Below, piece after piece: positions 55,778 to 64,000 of a DNA stretch of 64,000 nt. The DNA comes from Huaxiibacter chinensis (GTDB lineage Bacteria > Pseudomonadota > Gammaproteobacteria > Enterobacterales > Enterobacteriaceae), in the NCBI RefSeq assembly GCF_022171985.1, contig NZ_JAJVHF010000013.1:44034-108033 (forward strand), in the 5' to 3' direction. The translations under genes and the position numbers were made by a program. The first letter of the stretch is position 1. Each line of letters begins with the position of its first letter. The notes beneath the pieces are model-generated. The model saw only the letters and a program-made list of their open reading frames with translations. It ran no database searches and was not told where the DNA came from.

Positions 55778-55808
55778 AGGAAGCCTCGTTTTGCGAGGCT
55801 TCTTCCTG
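55778..55808 (+). terminator. Terminator after sdaB
   Basis: GAAGCCTCG and CGAGGCTTC pair around TTTTG. The T-run after the stem is short (TTCCT), so termination strength is uncertain. Confidence 0.7.
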
Positions 55809-55881
55809 ATTAGCCCGCCTCTCATAGTTTCATCCTGCTGACAGTGTTACCCTTTCTGCATTAACAGAAGGGAGATTATCT

Positions 55882-56637
55882 GTGACTGTTCATTTGCTTA
55901 TTGTCGACGCGCTTAATCTGATTCGCCGTATCCACGCGGTCCAGGGCACCCCGTGTAAAGACACCTGTCTGCACGCGCTGGAGCAGCTGATACGTCATAG
56001 CGAACCGACCCACGTCGTGGCGGTGTTCGATGACGAAGCGCGCAATACCGGCTGGCGCCACCAGCGCCTGCCCGACTACAAAGCGGGGCGTGCGCCGATG
56101 CCGGACGATCTGCATGCCGAAATGCCCGCTCTGCGCCATGCTTTTGAACAGCGCGGCGTCCCGTGTTGGGGATCGCAGGGCAATGAAGCGGACGATCTGG
56201 CGGCTACCCTTGCGGTTAAAGTCGCCGGTGCCGGGCATCAGGCAACGATCGTGTCGACAGACAAAGGCTACTGCCAGCTCCTTTCACCGACGATCCGCAT
56301 TCGCGATTATTTCCAGAAGCGTTGGCTGGATGCGCCGTTCATCGCCAGCGAGTTTGGCGTCTCCCCCCAACAGCTACCCGACTACTGGGGCCTGGCGGGC
56401 ATAAGCAGCTCTAAGGTCCCGGGCGTGGCGGGCATTGGCCCGAAGAGTGCCGCGCAGCTGCTGACCGATTTTCAAAATCTGGAAGGGATCTACGCCCGCT
56501 TAGATGAGGTGCCGGAAAAATGGCGCAAAAAGCTTGAGGCGCATAAAGAGATGGCGTTCATCTGCCGGGATGTGGCAAGACTGCAGACGGATTTACAGCT
56601 GGACGGGAATTTACAACAGTTAAGATTAGAGCGTTAA
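55882..56637 (+). CDS. xni: Flap endonuclease Xni (ExoIX)
   Basis: A structure-specific 5'-nuclease-family protein of 251 residues, related to the 5' domain of DNA polymerase I and acting on flap DNA. Acidic metal ligands lie in [35 protein letters not shown] and [10 protein letters not shown]. The helix-hairpin-helix segment is [17 protein letters not shown]. Like the E. coli protein it lacks some of the third-metal aspartates of the family. The start is GTG at 55882, with GGGAGA ahead. Confidence 0.96.
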   Translation: MTVHLLIVDALNLIRRIHAVQGTPCKDTCLHALEQLIRHSEPTHVVAVFDDEARNTGWRHQRLPDYKAGRAPMPDDLHAEMPALRHAFEQRGVPCWGSQGNEADDLAATLAVKVAGAGHQATIVSTDKGYCQLLSPTIRIRDYFQKRWLDAPFIASEFGVSPQQLPDYWGLAGISSSKVPGVAGIGPKSAAQLLTDFQNLEGIYARLDEVPEKWRKKLEAHKEMAFICRDVARLQTDLQLDGNLQQLRLER

Positions 56638-56645
56638 CGCCGTTC

Positions 56646-56673
56646 TGCCCGGCGCAGTCATACTGACCGGGCA
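56646..56673. repeat. REP-like hairpin between xni and rlmM
   Basis: TGCCCGG and CCGGGCA pair around a 14-base loop between two convergent genes. It may work as a bidirectional terminator. Confidence 0.6.
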
Positions 56674-56683
56674 GATGATAAGA

Positions 56684-57784
56684 CTATCGCTCGTCGCGAC
56701 GCCCCCCTACGGCGGCCCACCAGCGACGGACGTGCACTGTCACCTCTTCGCGGTCGTGATACAGCTGGCGTGCCTGGATGACCACGTTGATCCCGTTTGC
56801 ATCCATACGCTCCTGAATGTACGCCAGATTTTGCGACACCTCTTCGTAGCGTTTTTTCATCGGTAACTTGAGGTTGAAAATGGTTTCACGGCACCAGCCG
56901 TTTTCCAGCCAGGTTGCCATCAACGCCGCCACCTTTGCCGGTTTCTCAACCATATCGCACACCATCCAGGTGATGTTGTTACGCGATGGACGATAGCGGA
57001 AACCGTCTTCACGCAGCCAGGTGACCTGTCCGGTATCCATCAGGCTTTGCGCCATCGGACCGTTATCAACGGACGCGACCCACATGTTGCGTTTCACCAG
57101 CTGATAGGTCCAGCCCCCCGGACACGCGCCTAAATCAACCGCGTGCATCCCGTTGGCCAGACGCTCATCCCATTCGTCGGCAGGAATAAAGACGTGGAAG
57201 GCCTCTTCCAGCTTCAGCGTTGAACGGCTCGGCGCATCGGAAGGGAATCTCAAACGCGGGATGCCCATAAAGAATGGCGAGTTGTTGTTGGTATACGAGT
57301 AACCGGTATAGCAGCAGCCAGGAGCAATAAAGAAGATATGTACAACCGGACGCTTAGGCGTTTCGTAGTTTGTCAGCACGCCGGCTTCACGCAACGCTGC
57401 ACGCAGCGGCACGGTAAATTTGCGGCAGAACTTCATCAGCTCTTTGCTTTCATTGGTGTCTGCCACCTCAACGCGCAGATCGCCCCCTTTCTCTACCACA
57501 CCCTGCAGCATACCTACCACTGGCGTAACGCGATCGTCCGGCGGCAAATCGGTGAGCAACTCACCGGCAACAAACATCTGACGCGCAAAAATCAGCGTAC
57601 TGAACGGTAACTCACGCGCCAGCTTATCGGCATCTTCAGGCTGATAGCATTCGAAGACCACATAGCCCGCGTTCTCTTTGACGCGCGCAAAACCGAAGAC
57701 TTCGCGTTTCGCCGCTTTGTCTGTAATTTCCGCGGCGCACTCTTTCTCAAACCCCGGACGACAATATAAAACAACCTTATTCAT
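56684..57784 (-). CDS. rlmM: 23S rRNA (cytidine(2498)-2'-O)-methyltransferase RlmM
   Basis: This enzyme methylates the ribose of C2498 in 23S rRNA with SAM. It has 366 residues with an N-terminal THUMP domain (about 1-150). The methyltransferase domain has the SAM loop [15 protein letters not shown] and the K-D-K-E residues, including [13 protein letters not shown]. The start at [13 protein letters not shown] is the family one. It overlaps ygdD by 8 bases. Confidence 0.97.
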   Translation of the reverse strand: MNKVVLYCRPGFEKECAAEITDKAAKREVFGFARVKENAGYVVFECYQPEDADKLARELPFSTLIFARQMFVAGELLTDLPPDDRVTPVVGMLQGVVEKGGDLRVEVADTNESKELMKFCRKFTVPLRAALREAGVLTNYETPKRPVVHIFFIAPGCCYTGYSYTNNNSPFFMGIPRLRFPSDAPSRSTLKLEEAFHVFIPADEWDERLANGMHAVDLGACPGGWTYQLVKRNMWVASVDNGPMAQSLMDTGQVTWLREDGFRYRPSRNNITWMVCDMVEKPAKVAALMATWLENGWCRETIFNLKLPMKKRYEEVSQNLAYIQERMDANGINVVIQARQLYHDREEVTVHVRRWWAAVGGRRDER

Positions 57785-58172
57785 GAACAACGCCTTTGCG
57801 TTTCAGACGGATAGCTCCGACAAACATCAAAACCCAACCTGCCAGGAAGCTTACGCCACCGACCGGTGTAACAAACGCCCACAGGCGCAGATGTGACAGT
57901 GCCAGGCAGTATAAACTGCCGCTGAAAAGCACCGTTCCCAGAGCAAGGAAAACGCTGCTCCAGTAGAACCAAATACTGATACGTCGCTGCATCGCGACCG
58001 CAAGACCGAAGATTGCCAGCGTATGGAACGCCTGATACTCAAGGCCGGTCTGTATCCAGCCCATCTCGACAACCCCCAGCGTCTTGCTTAAGACGTGTGA
58101 ACCAAATGCGCCCAGGGCGACAAAAATAAAGCCACTGACGGCGGCAAAAATCAGCATGAAACGGCTGGTCAT
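57777..58172 (-). CDS. ygdD: YgdD, DUF423 membrane protein
   Basis: A 131-residue inner-membrane protein of the DUF423 family with four hydrophobic segments. It starts [22 protein letters not shown], holding the family GAFG(A/S)H motif. Function unknown. The stop overlaps the rlmM start and the gene lies 42 bases after gcvA, as in E. coli. Confidence 0.95.
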   Translation of the reverse strand: MTSRFMLIFAAVSGFIFVALGAFGSHVLSKTLGVVEMGWIQTGLEYQAFHTLAIFGLAVAMQRRISIWFYWSSVFLALGTVLFSGSLYCLALSHLRLWAFVTPVGGVSFLAGWVLMFVGAIRLKRKGVVHE

Positions 58173-58214
58173 GTTTCTTTCCTAAAGTTATGCGTGCCGG
58201 ACACGCAAAAGACG

Positions 58215-59132
58215 TTATTGCTCGTACCTGAAGCGGAATTTTTCTTGCTCGTTTGCCGCTTTTGACAGTATCCACTGCCGGAAGGCGGCTATTTTACCCA
58301 GTTCTGCCTGACTGTCATGACAAACCAGATAAAATGCATTCTTGCTGACCAGAACATCATTAAATGGGCAAACCAGACGGCCCGCCTCAATTTCGGATTG
58401 CGCCATCACGTTGTTCGCCAACGCCACGCCTTGTCCGTGTATTGCAGCCTGTAACACCATCGCGCTATGGCTAAAGATGGGACCATGCTGCACGTTTATA
58501 TGATTAAGACCTAATTGGCGGGTATAAGTTTGCCAGTCACGGCGAGATGCATCATGCAATAGCGTATGTTGCGCCAAATCCGCAGGTGTTTTCAACGCCT
58601 TGTCGCCCGTCAGCAACAAGGGGGAGCACACCGGCAGTAAATATTCTGCGTATAATTTTTCTACACGCAAGCCTGGCCAGTTGCCGCGACCATAAAAAAT
58701 AGCCACATCGACATCATCCGCCAGCTTGTCTTCCTGACGGTCCACGGCCTGTATTCTGACATCAATTCCCGGATAAGCTGAGTTAAAGCTTGTGAGGCGT
58801 GGCACCAGCCAGTGAATGGCAAAACTGGGCAATAAACTGACGGTCAGTGCGCCTTTCGCACTTCGCGCCTGGAGTTTTCGCGTGGCTTCGGTGAGCTGGG
58901 AAAAAATGTCTTTAATATCCTGAAAATAGCTCTGCCCCTCTTCCGTCAAAAGTAAAGAACGGTTGCGTCGACGGAACAGCTTAAGCCCCAGGAAATCCTC
59001 CAGGGACTTGATTTGATGACTTACTGCGGCCTGCGTCACAAAAAGCTCATCGGCTGCGCGAGTGAAGCTTAAGTGCCGTGCTGCGGCATCAAAAACACGT
59101 AATGCATTTAGGGGGGGTAATCGCTTCGACAT
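58215..59132 (-). CDS. gcvA: Glycine cleavage system regulator GcvA
   Basis: A LysR-type regulator of 305 residues that controls the gcvTHP operon and activates the small RNA gene gcvB when glycine is plentiful. The N-terminal helix-turn-helix reads AARHLSFTRAADELFVTQAA followed by VSHQIKSLEDFLG. The effector domain spans about 95-300. It is divergent from gcvB, so one intergenic region serves both. It forms a convergent-free minus block with ygdD and rlmM. Confidence 0.97.
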   Translation of the reverse strand: MSKRLPPLNALRVFDAAARHLSFTRAADELFVTQAAVSHQIKSLEDFLGLKLFRRRNRSLLLTEEGQSYFQDIKDIFSQLTEATRKLQARSAKGALTVSLLPSFAIHWLVPRLTSFNSAYPGIDVRIQAVDRQEDKLADDVDVAIFYGRGNWPGLRVEKLYAEYLLPVCSPLLLTGDKALKTPADLAQHTLLHDASRRDWQTYTRQLGLNHINVQHGPIFSHSAMVLQAAIHGQGVALANNVMAQSEIEAGRLVCPFNDVLVSKNAFYLVCHDSQAELGKIAAFRQWILSKAANEQEKFRFRYEQ

Positions 59133-59188
59133 GTTTATAAGACTTAGATGTTAAGGGCATTTAACAAACAGGAAACAATGTTTAACCT

Positions 59189-59193
59189 ATTAG
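59189..59193. promoter_or_regulatory. Possible GcvA site upstream of gcvB
   Basis: ATTAG is the complement of the CTAAT core reported for GcvA sites and lies about 70 bases before the gcvB start, inside the divergent promoter region. A five-base match is weak evidence. Confidence 0.35.
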
Positions 59194-59225
59194 TTTTTTT
59201 TATCTGAGCCATTATAATTTGTCCG

Positions 59226-59254
59226 TTGAGGAACTACCAGCAAATACCTATAGT
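59226..59254 (+). promoter_or_regulatory. gcvB promoter
   Basis: TTGAGG at 59226-59231 and TATAGT at 59249-59254 are separated by 17 bases. The -10 element ends 6 bases before the expected +1 at 59261. This is a good sigma-70 promoter. Confidence 0.85.
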
Positions 59255-59260
59255 GGCGGC

Positions 59261-59466
59261 ACTTCCTGAGCCGGAACGAAAAGTTTTTTGGAATGCGTGT
59301 TCTGAAGGGCTTTTGGCTTACGGTTGTGATGTTGTGTTGTTGTGTTTGCAATTGGTCTGCGATTCAGACCACGGTAGCAACGCTACCAATTTTTCACTTC
59401 CTGTACATTTACCCTGTCTGTCCATAGTGATTAATGTAGCACCGCCAATTTGCGGTGCTTTTTTTT
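59261..59466 (+). ncRNA. gcvB: GcvB small RNA
   Basis: An Hfq-dependent RNA of about 206 bases that represses many amino acid and peptide transporter mRNAs. It begins ACTTCCTGAGCCGGAACG, and the G/U-rich target-binding region R1 (TGTGATGTTGTGTTGTTGTG) is intact. Conserved hairpins around GGTCTGCGATTCAGACC and GGTAGC...GCTACC follow. The terminator AGCACCGC...GCGGTGCT ends in eight T. The loop near 59285-59315 differs from E. coli. Confidence 0.97.
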
Positions 59467-59478
59467 GCGGTAAATCTC

Positions 59479-59706
59479 TTACTTATCCAGTTCAACCATC
59501 TCTTTCACATCAGAGCGATTGATCTGCTGCTTGTTACCGTTTGCGTCTTTATACGAGATCATCCCCGTATCGTTATCAGTCTGAGGTTTCCCTTCTGACA
59601 CGATAGAACGACCATCATTCGTATGCATGACATAGTTCGAGCCGGAACAGGCGCTCAGGGCAAAAGTTAACATACAGGCGGAAATGATTGCGGCAGTCTT
59701 TTTCAT
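59479..59706 (-). CDS. ygdI: YgdI/YgdR family lipoprotein
   Basis: A 75-residue predicted lipoprotein. The signal peptide ends in LSAC, with Cys20 lipidated. The mature part (SNYVMHTNDGRSIVSEGKPQ) is a YgdI/YgdR SH3-like fold ending in NRSDVKEMVELDK. Function unknown. It lies just downstream of gcvB on the opposite strand, so the two transcripts converge. Confidence 0.94.
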   Translation of the reverse strand: MKKTAAIISACMLTFALSACSGSNYVMHTNDGRSIVSEGKPQTDNDTGMISYKDANGNKQQINRSDVKEMVELDK

Positions 59707-59899
59707 GAGTTTTTCTCCTTTAGCAATTAATGCTATTCAAACCTTGATTTAAAACAGGCTAAAACATTCGCCTGACACTATTCAGCATAACCTGCTTTTT
59801 TGAGCTTGCCAGGATAAACAGACGAATCTGATAGAGATCAATGACCTTGCCCTGTTGCCAAATTTGCGCGACGATCTCTCTATTGATATGAGGAATCCC

Positions 59900-61105
59900 A
59901 TGAACGCTTTCAGCCCCGCACATTTTCGCGCGCAATTTCCTGCGCTGGCCGATGCCGGTATCTATCTCGACAGCGCGGCGACGGCGCTTAAACCCCAGGC
60001 GGTTATCGAGGCCACGCAGCAGTTTTACAGCCTGAGCGCCGGTAACGTTCACCGCAGCCAGTTTGTGGAGGCTCAGCGCTTAACGGCACGCTATGAAGCT
60101 GCACGCGATCAGGTTGCCGCGTTACTGAATGCGCCCGACGGAAAAAATATTGTCTGGACCCGCGGCACCACTGAAGCGATCAATATGGTGGCGCAGTGTT
60201 ATGCGCGCCCACGGCTTCAAGCGGGGGATGAAATTATCGTGAGCGAGGCGGAACATCATGCCAATCTTGTCCCCTGGCTGATGGTGGCGGAGCAAACCGG
60301 CGCGCGCATCGTTAAGCTGCCTCTGGGAGCAGATCATGTTCCGGATGTGTCGCGTCTGGCGGAATTCATTACCCCGCGAAGCCGCATTCTGGCTATTGGT
60401 CAGATGTCGAACGTCACGGGAGGATGTCCGGATCTGGTGCGCGCCATTGAGATTGCCCATGCCAATGACATGGTGGTCATGGTGGACGGCGCACAGGGGG
60501 TGGTCCATTTCCCGGCGGATGTGCAAAAACTGGATATTGATTTCTACGCCTTCTCAGGACATAAACTTTATGGTCCCACGGGTATTGGTGCGTTGTACGG
60601 TAAAGCAGCGCTGCTGGCGCAAATGACGCCCTGGCTCGGCGGCGGCAAGATGATCGCAGAGGTCACCTTCGACGGATTCACCACGCAGGAGATTCCATAC
60701 CGCCTGGAAGCCGGCACGCCGAATGTCGCCGGGGTGATTGGGCTTAGCGCGGCGCTGGAGTGGCTCGCGGATATCGACATGATGCAGGCTGAAAGCTGGA
60801 GCCGTGGGCTGGCAACGCTTGCCGAAGAAGCGCTGAAACAGCGCCCCGGGTTCCGCTCTTTTCGCGTGCAGGACTCCAGCCTGCTGGCGTTCGACTTCGA
60901 AGGCGTGCATCACAGCGATATGGTGACCTTACTGGCGGGATACGGCATCGCTTTACGTGCCGGCCAACACTGCGCGCAACCTCTGCTTGCTGCGCTCGGC
61001 GTGACGGGTACCCTTCGTGCCTCTTTCGCTCCTTACAATACGCAAAACGACGTTGATGCCCTTGTGGCTGCCGTCGATCGTGCCCTTGAAATTCTGGTGG
61101 ATTAA
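59900..61105 (+). CDS. csdA: Cysteine desulfurase CsdA
   Basis: A PLP enzyme of 401 residues that takes sulfur from cysteine and passes it to CsdE. The PLP lysine is Lys222 in [10 protein letters not shown], and the catalytic cysteine is Cys358 in [22 protein letters not shown] holds the conserved histidine. The start [14 protein letters not shown] is the family one. The frame from 59855 is leader. The stop overlaps the csdE start (TAATG). Confidence 0.97.
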   Translation: MNAFSPAHFRAQFPALADAGIYLDSAATALKPQAVIEATQQFYSLSAGNVHRSQFVEAQRLTARYEAARDQVAALLNAPDGKNIVWTRGTTEAINMVAQCYARPRLQAGDEIIVSEAEHHANLVPWLMVAEQTGARIVKLPLGADHVPDVSRLAEFITPRSRILAIGQMSNVTGGCPDLVRAIEIAHANDMVVMVDGAQGVVHFPADVQKLDIDFYAFSGHKLYGPTGIGALYGKAALLAQMTPWLGGGKMIAEVTFDGFTTQEIPYRLEAGTPNVAGVIGLSAALEWLADIDMMQAESWSRGLATLAEEALKQRPGFRSFRVQDSSLLAFDFEGVHHSDMVTLLAGYGIALRAGQHCAQPLLAALGVTGTLRASFAPYNTQNDVDALVAAVDRALEILVD

Positions 61106-61551
61106 TGACGAGCCCTTCTTTAGCCGGACACCCTTTCGGAAGCGTAATCACAGAAGACACGCTCCGACAACGCTTCCTTCCCCTGACGCAGTGGGAGGAT
61201 AAATATCGTCAGCTGATTTTGCTGGGTAAACAATTGCCGCCTTTGTCAGACGATCTTAAAGCCCAGGCCCGCGAAGTCCCGGGTTGCGAGAATCGTGTCT
61301 GGCTCGGTTATACCCTTCAGGGTGAGACCTTGCATTTCTTTGGCGACAGCGAAGGGCGTATTGTGCGGGGATTACTGGCCGTCTTATTAACGGCCATTGA
61401 AGGCAAACGCGCCGACGCACTGCTTTGCAGGGATCCTCTGGCGCTGTTCGATGAGCTGGGCTTACGCGGACAACTGAGCGCCTCGCGCAGCCAGGGGTTA
61501 GCCGCCCTCAGCGAAGCGGTGCTGGACGCGGCACGTCAGGTTCAGGCCTGA
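61105..61551 (+). CDS. csdE: Sulfur acceptor protein CsdE
   Basis: A SufE-family sulfur carrier of 148 residues that accepts persulfide sulfur from CsdA on Cys61 in [11 protein letters not shown]. Typical stretches are [17 protein letters not shown] and [19 protein letters not shown]. Sulfur may then go to tRNA modification, in line with the neighbouring tcdA. The end overlaps the tcdA end by 10 bases on the other strand. Confidence 0.96.
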   Translation: MTSPSLAGHPFGSVITEDTLRQRFLPLTQWEDKYRQLILLGKQLPPLSDDLKAQAREVPGCENRVWLGYTLQGETLHFFGDSEGRIVRGLLAVLLTAIEGKRADALLCRDPLALFDELGLRGQLSASRSQGLAALSEAVLDAARQVQA

Positions 61552-62348
61552 CGGTTGGCTTTCGCCATCATCTTCTTCAGGGCGTGCGACACCGCCACAA
61601 ACCCAAAGGAGGCGGTGACCATGGTGGCCGCCCCAAATCCGGATGCGCAGTCCATCCGCTTTGGTCCTTCTGCGGTGCTTTTCATGGCACATACTGAGCC
61701 ATCGGCCTGCGGGTAGACCAGCGCTTCGGTCGAGAAAACGCAATCCACGCCCAGTTTTCCTTTGCTGTTTTTCACCACGTTAAAATCGCTTTTCAGCCTT
61801 TCACGCAGTTTGGCCGCTAACGGATCCTGAATGGTCTTCGCCAGGTCGGCGACCTGAATTTGCGTTGGATCGATTTGTCCTCCCGCACCGCCCGTCGTCA
61901 CCAGCGGGATCTTATTGCGGCGGCACCAGGCAATCAGCGCGGCTTTTGGCCTGACACTGTCAATAGCATCGATCACGTAGCTGTAGCCCGCGCCCATATA
62001 TTGCGCCACATTGTCCGCCGTCACGAAGTCATCAATGACCGTGACGCGACACTCTGGATTGATCAGACGAATACGTTCGGCCATCACGTCCGATTTCGCC
62101 AGCCCGACCGTATCGCGTAAAGCGTGGATCTGTCGGTTGGTGTTGGTGACGCAAACATCATCCATATCAATTAATGTAATGGCGCCAATCCCCGTACGGG
62201 CCAGGGCTTCCGCCGCCCATGAGCCCACACCGCCAATGCCGACCACGCAGATATGGGCATCCGCAAAGAGCTGCAGGGCTTTTTCACCGTATAAACGTGC
62301 CGTGCCGCCAAAACGCTGGCGCCAGGCATCGCTGATGATTACAGACAT
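61542..62348 (-). CDS. tcdA: tRNA threonylcarbamoyladenosine dehydratase TcdA
   Basis: An E1-like ATP-dependent enzyme of 268 residues that cyclises t6A37 to ct6A in tRNAs. The ATP loop is [20 protein letters not shown] (about 35-54), with [17 protein letters not shown]. It uses the CsdA-CsdE pair for full activity in E. coli, which explains the gene cluster. No catalytic cysteine loop typical of ubiquitin E1 enzymes is obvious. Confidence 0.96.
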   Translation of the reverse strand: MSVIISDAWRQRFGGTARLYGEKALQLFADAHICVVGIGGVGSWAAEALARTGIGAITLIDMDDVCVTNTNRQIHALRDTVGLAKSDVMAERIRLINPECRVTVIDDFVTADNVAQYMGAGYSYVIDAIDSVRPKAALIAWCRRNKIPLVTTGGAGGQIDPTQIQVADLAKTIQDPLAAKLRERLKSDFNVVKNSKGKLGVDCVFSTEALVYPQADGSVCAMKSTAEGPKRMDCASGFGAATMVTASFGFVAVSHALKKMMAKANRQA

Positions 62349-62360
62349 ATAACCTCAAAA

Positions 62361-62389
62361 TTAAAAAGGGTGAGGGATTCCCCTCACCC
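62361..62389 (-). terminator. Terminator between mltA and tcdA
   Basis: On the minus strand GGGTGAGGG and CCCTCACCC pair around GAAT, followed by TTTTTAA. It can end the mltA transcript before tcdA. Confidence 0.65.
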
Positions 62390-62390
62390 G

Positions 62391-62416
62391 CCCCCCCTCC
62401 TGACGGGAGAGGGGTG
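62391..62416. repeat. REP-like inverted repeat downstream of mltA
   Basis: CCCCCCTCC and GGGAGAGGGG pair around TGAC. The core CCCTCNCC...GGGAGAGGG is the same family as the array between iap and cysH. Confidence 0.55.
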
Positions 62417-62443
62417 ATAGCAATGTGTACGATATTACCACAC

Positions 62444-63541
62444 TCAGCCGCTGAAGACGTTACCTGCACCGGCTGCGGGCTTGAGCACCCAGACACGTCC
62501 ATAGTGGTTATACCATCCGGCACGATGTCCGGCTTCCGGGCCAATGCCCTGGTAAATATCGAAGTGCTGACCTTTAATCGCGCCGCCCACATCCAGCGCC
62601 ACCATCAGACGCAGCTCATACTGACCGCTGAATTTGCCGTTGTTATCCAGAAGCGGCACTTCAGCCAGCAGCGTCGTGCCCGCAGGTATAATAGAACGAT
62701 CGGAGGCGACGGACGCCCGGCCGATCAGCGGCACGGCACTGGCACCTTTTACGGGCGCAAAGTTTTGCGGCTTGAAGAAGACGAACGAAGGATTCTGCTC
62801 AAGCAGTTCCCGCACTTCGGCTTCGCTGTGCTTTTCGCCCCATTCACGAATCGCCTGCATCGACATATCTTCTTTCTTCACTTCCCCTCGGTCGATCAGC
62901 ACTTTACCGATGCTTCGGTAGGCGTGACCATTTTTGCCGGAGTAGCTAAAGAAGTTAAGCGGTGAGCCATCACCAAAATCGATGTAGCCGCTTCCCTGTA
63001 CATCCATAATAAAGTTGTCCATTAAGGAGTTACTGTAAGCAAGGATATACGTTTCATTCAGGGCCCCGGAGTAGATCTCTGCACGCGAAGGCAGACGCCC
63101 CCTTTTCGGCGGCATGCGATAGATAGGATACTGGAATTCACCCTGACGGGTATGACGAGCCTGTATCACCGGCGTGTAGTAGCCCGTGAACTGAACGTTG
63201 CCGTAGTTATCGGCGCCTTCCATTTGCCAGGCATCAATACCGTACTGGCGCATCGTGCGCGTATCGCCCCCGGCACGGAGCCAGTCCTGCACTGCGTTAT
63301 AGACGCTGTTCTGCGAACCATATAAACGTGGAGAGCTGGTGCGGATCTGGTTCACCTGCTCAGCAAAGTCACCGGCATTGATTGGCGCGCCTACGGCCTC
63401 AGGTTGGTTTACGAGTGAGAAAGGCTGGGTGAACTTCCCGTCTTTATATTGCTGACCGCGATCGGTCGGTTTAGAGGAACAGGCCGCAAGAATCGCTACC
63501 ATGGCGCCTGTCATCAGATACTTTGCCCAACGTCCTTTCAT
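62444..63541 (-). CDS. mltA: Membrane-bound lytic murein transglycosylase A
   Basis: An outer-membrane lipoprotein of 365 residues that cleaves peptidoglycan to 1,6-anhydromuropeptides. The signal peptide ends in LAAC, with Cys21 lipidated. The double-psi beta-barrel domain includes GYYTPVIQARHTRQGEFQYP and the catalytic aspartate region in FDIYQGIGPEAGHRAG and MVALDVGGAIKG. It is followed by the 3D domain. Confidence 0.97.
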   Translation of the reverse strand: MKGRWAKYLMTGAMVAILAACSSKPTDRGQQYKDGKFTQPFSLVNQPEAVGAPINAGDFAEQVNQIRTSSPRLYGSQNSVYNAVQDWLRAGGDTRTMRQYGIDAWQMEGADNYGNVQFTGYYTPVIQARHTRQGEFQYPIYRMPPKRGRLPSRAEIYSGALNETYILAYSNSLMDNFIMDVQGSGYIDFGDGSPLNFFSYSGKNGHAYRSIGKVLIDRGEVKKEDMSMQAIREWGEKHSEAEVRELLEQNPSFVFFKPQNFAPVKGASAVPLIGRASVASDRSIIPAGTTLLAEVPLLDNNGKFSGQYELRLMVALDVGGAIKGQHFDIYQGIGPEAGHRAGWYNHYGRVWVLKPAAGAGNVFSG

Positions 63542-63709
63542 TATATCTCGTCTTTAAGTTGCCCTTAGTCTGCATAATGAAGATAACAAACCACCAGGGC
63601 TAAAGAAATGCGATAACGCCCCTCAGGCGTAGTTTTGCACAAAAAATAGACCACAAAAGGCGAAGTCGTTCAATTTACATACTAATGTGATGAAATCGAT
63701 GAAAAAGGG

Positions 63710-63737
63710 TTGCATCAAAAAGTCATCCGAGTATAGT
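63710..63737 (+). promoter_or_regulatory. Promoter of the initiator tRNA genes
   Basis: TTGCAT (63710-63715) and TATAGT (63732-63737) are 16 bases apart. A GC-rich discriminator (GCGC) follows, as in stringently controlled tRNA promoters. Confidence 0.75.
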
Positions 63738-63750
63738 GCGCATCCACGGA

Positions 63751-63827
<77 letters not shown>

Positions 63828-63931
63828 ATTAAAATTTGATGAAGTAGAAATTTCTACGCAGTAGTTCGATTCACAGCAGGGTTTGCTAAGCCATTGCAGA
63901 GGTGGATTGAAATACCACGAAGAAAGACGGA

Positions 63932-64000
<69 letters not shown>

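Overview
The window is ordinary chromosome from a member of the Enterobacteriaceae. Gene order and protein sequences follow the E. coli mutS-rpoS-cys-eno-relA-barA-sdaCB-gcvA-mltA-metZWV stretch almost gene for gene. The accessory inserts, the cysG copy beside cysDNC and the GC-rich REP-like repeats point to the Enterobacter/Klebsiella side of the family. The genus cannot be fixed from this sequence alone. I see no prophage, insertion sequence, integron or CRISPR array.

Layout. 1-1845: end of an iron-siderophore-type ABC ATPase and an MFS transporter. 1850-5287: ygbA, a SymE-family toxin-like gene with a LexA-like box, and mutS. 5407-8016: accessory insert in the variable mutS-rpoS interval (LysR regulator, MFS exporter, NTF2-like protein). 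8069-14693: rpoS-nlpD-pcm-surE-truD-ispF-ispD-ftsB-ygbE. 14752-24892: sulfate assimilation (cysC, cysN, cysD, cysG, then iap, a 47-bp tandem repeat array, and cysH, cysI, cysJ). 25197-26263: queD and queE. 26317-31037: second accessory insert (NanE epimerase, PTS IIBC, RpiR regulator, orphan thioester-reductase-like SDR). 31093-38776: eno-pyrG, mazG, relA, rlmD. 38834-41593: barA. 41668-46934: glucarate operon gudP-gudX-gudD plus glycerate kinase. 47394-49393: yqcA, truC, yqcC and the CsrB RNA. 49604-52541: syd, queF, ppnN. 53050-57784: sdaC, sdaB, xni, rlmM. 57777-59706: ygdD, gcvA, GcvB RNA, ygdI. 59900-63541: csdA, csdE, tcdA, mltA. 63751-64000: two initiator tRNA genes, the second cut by the window end.

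How the parts work together. The cys genes carry sulfate to sulfide, and a siroheme synthase gene is placed just upstream of cysD, where it can supply the sulfite reductase cofactor. The IspD/IspF pair belongs to the MEP isoprenoid pathway. QueD, QueE and QueF are three queuosine-pathway enzymes. BarA is the sensor of the BarA-UvrY pathway, and its RNA output CsrB, with a matching UvrY-type palindrome, lies about 8 kb downstream. GcvA and its RNA target gene gcvB are divergent neighbours. The gud operon is a complete glucarate uptake and dehydration set with a glycerate kinase at its end. The NanE-PTS-RpiR block looks like a small amino-sugar uptake unit, probably for N-acetylmannosamine.

Nothing here is clearly a new system. 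The most interesting items are the SymE-like gene with its LexA-like box next to mutS, the perfect 23-bp palindrome in the LysR/MFS divergent promoter, the orphan SDR beside eno, the tandem array that occupies the usual CRISPR site between iap and cysH, and an unexplained palindrome in the sdaC leader.
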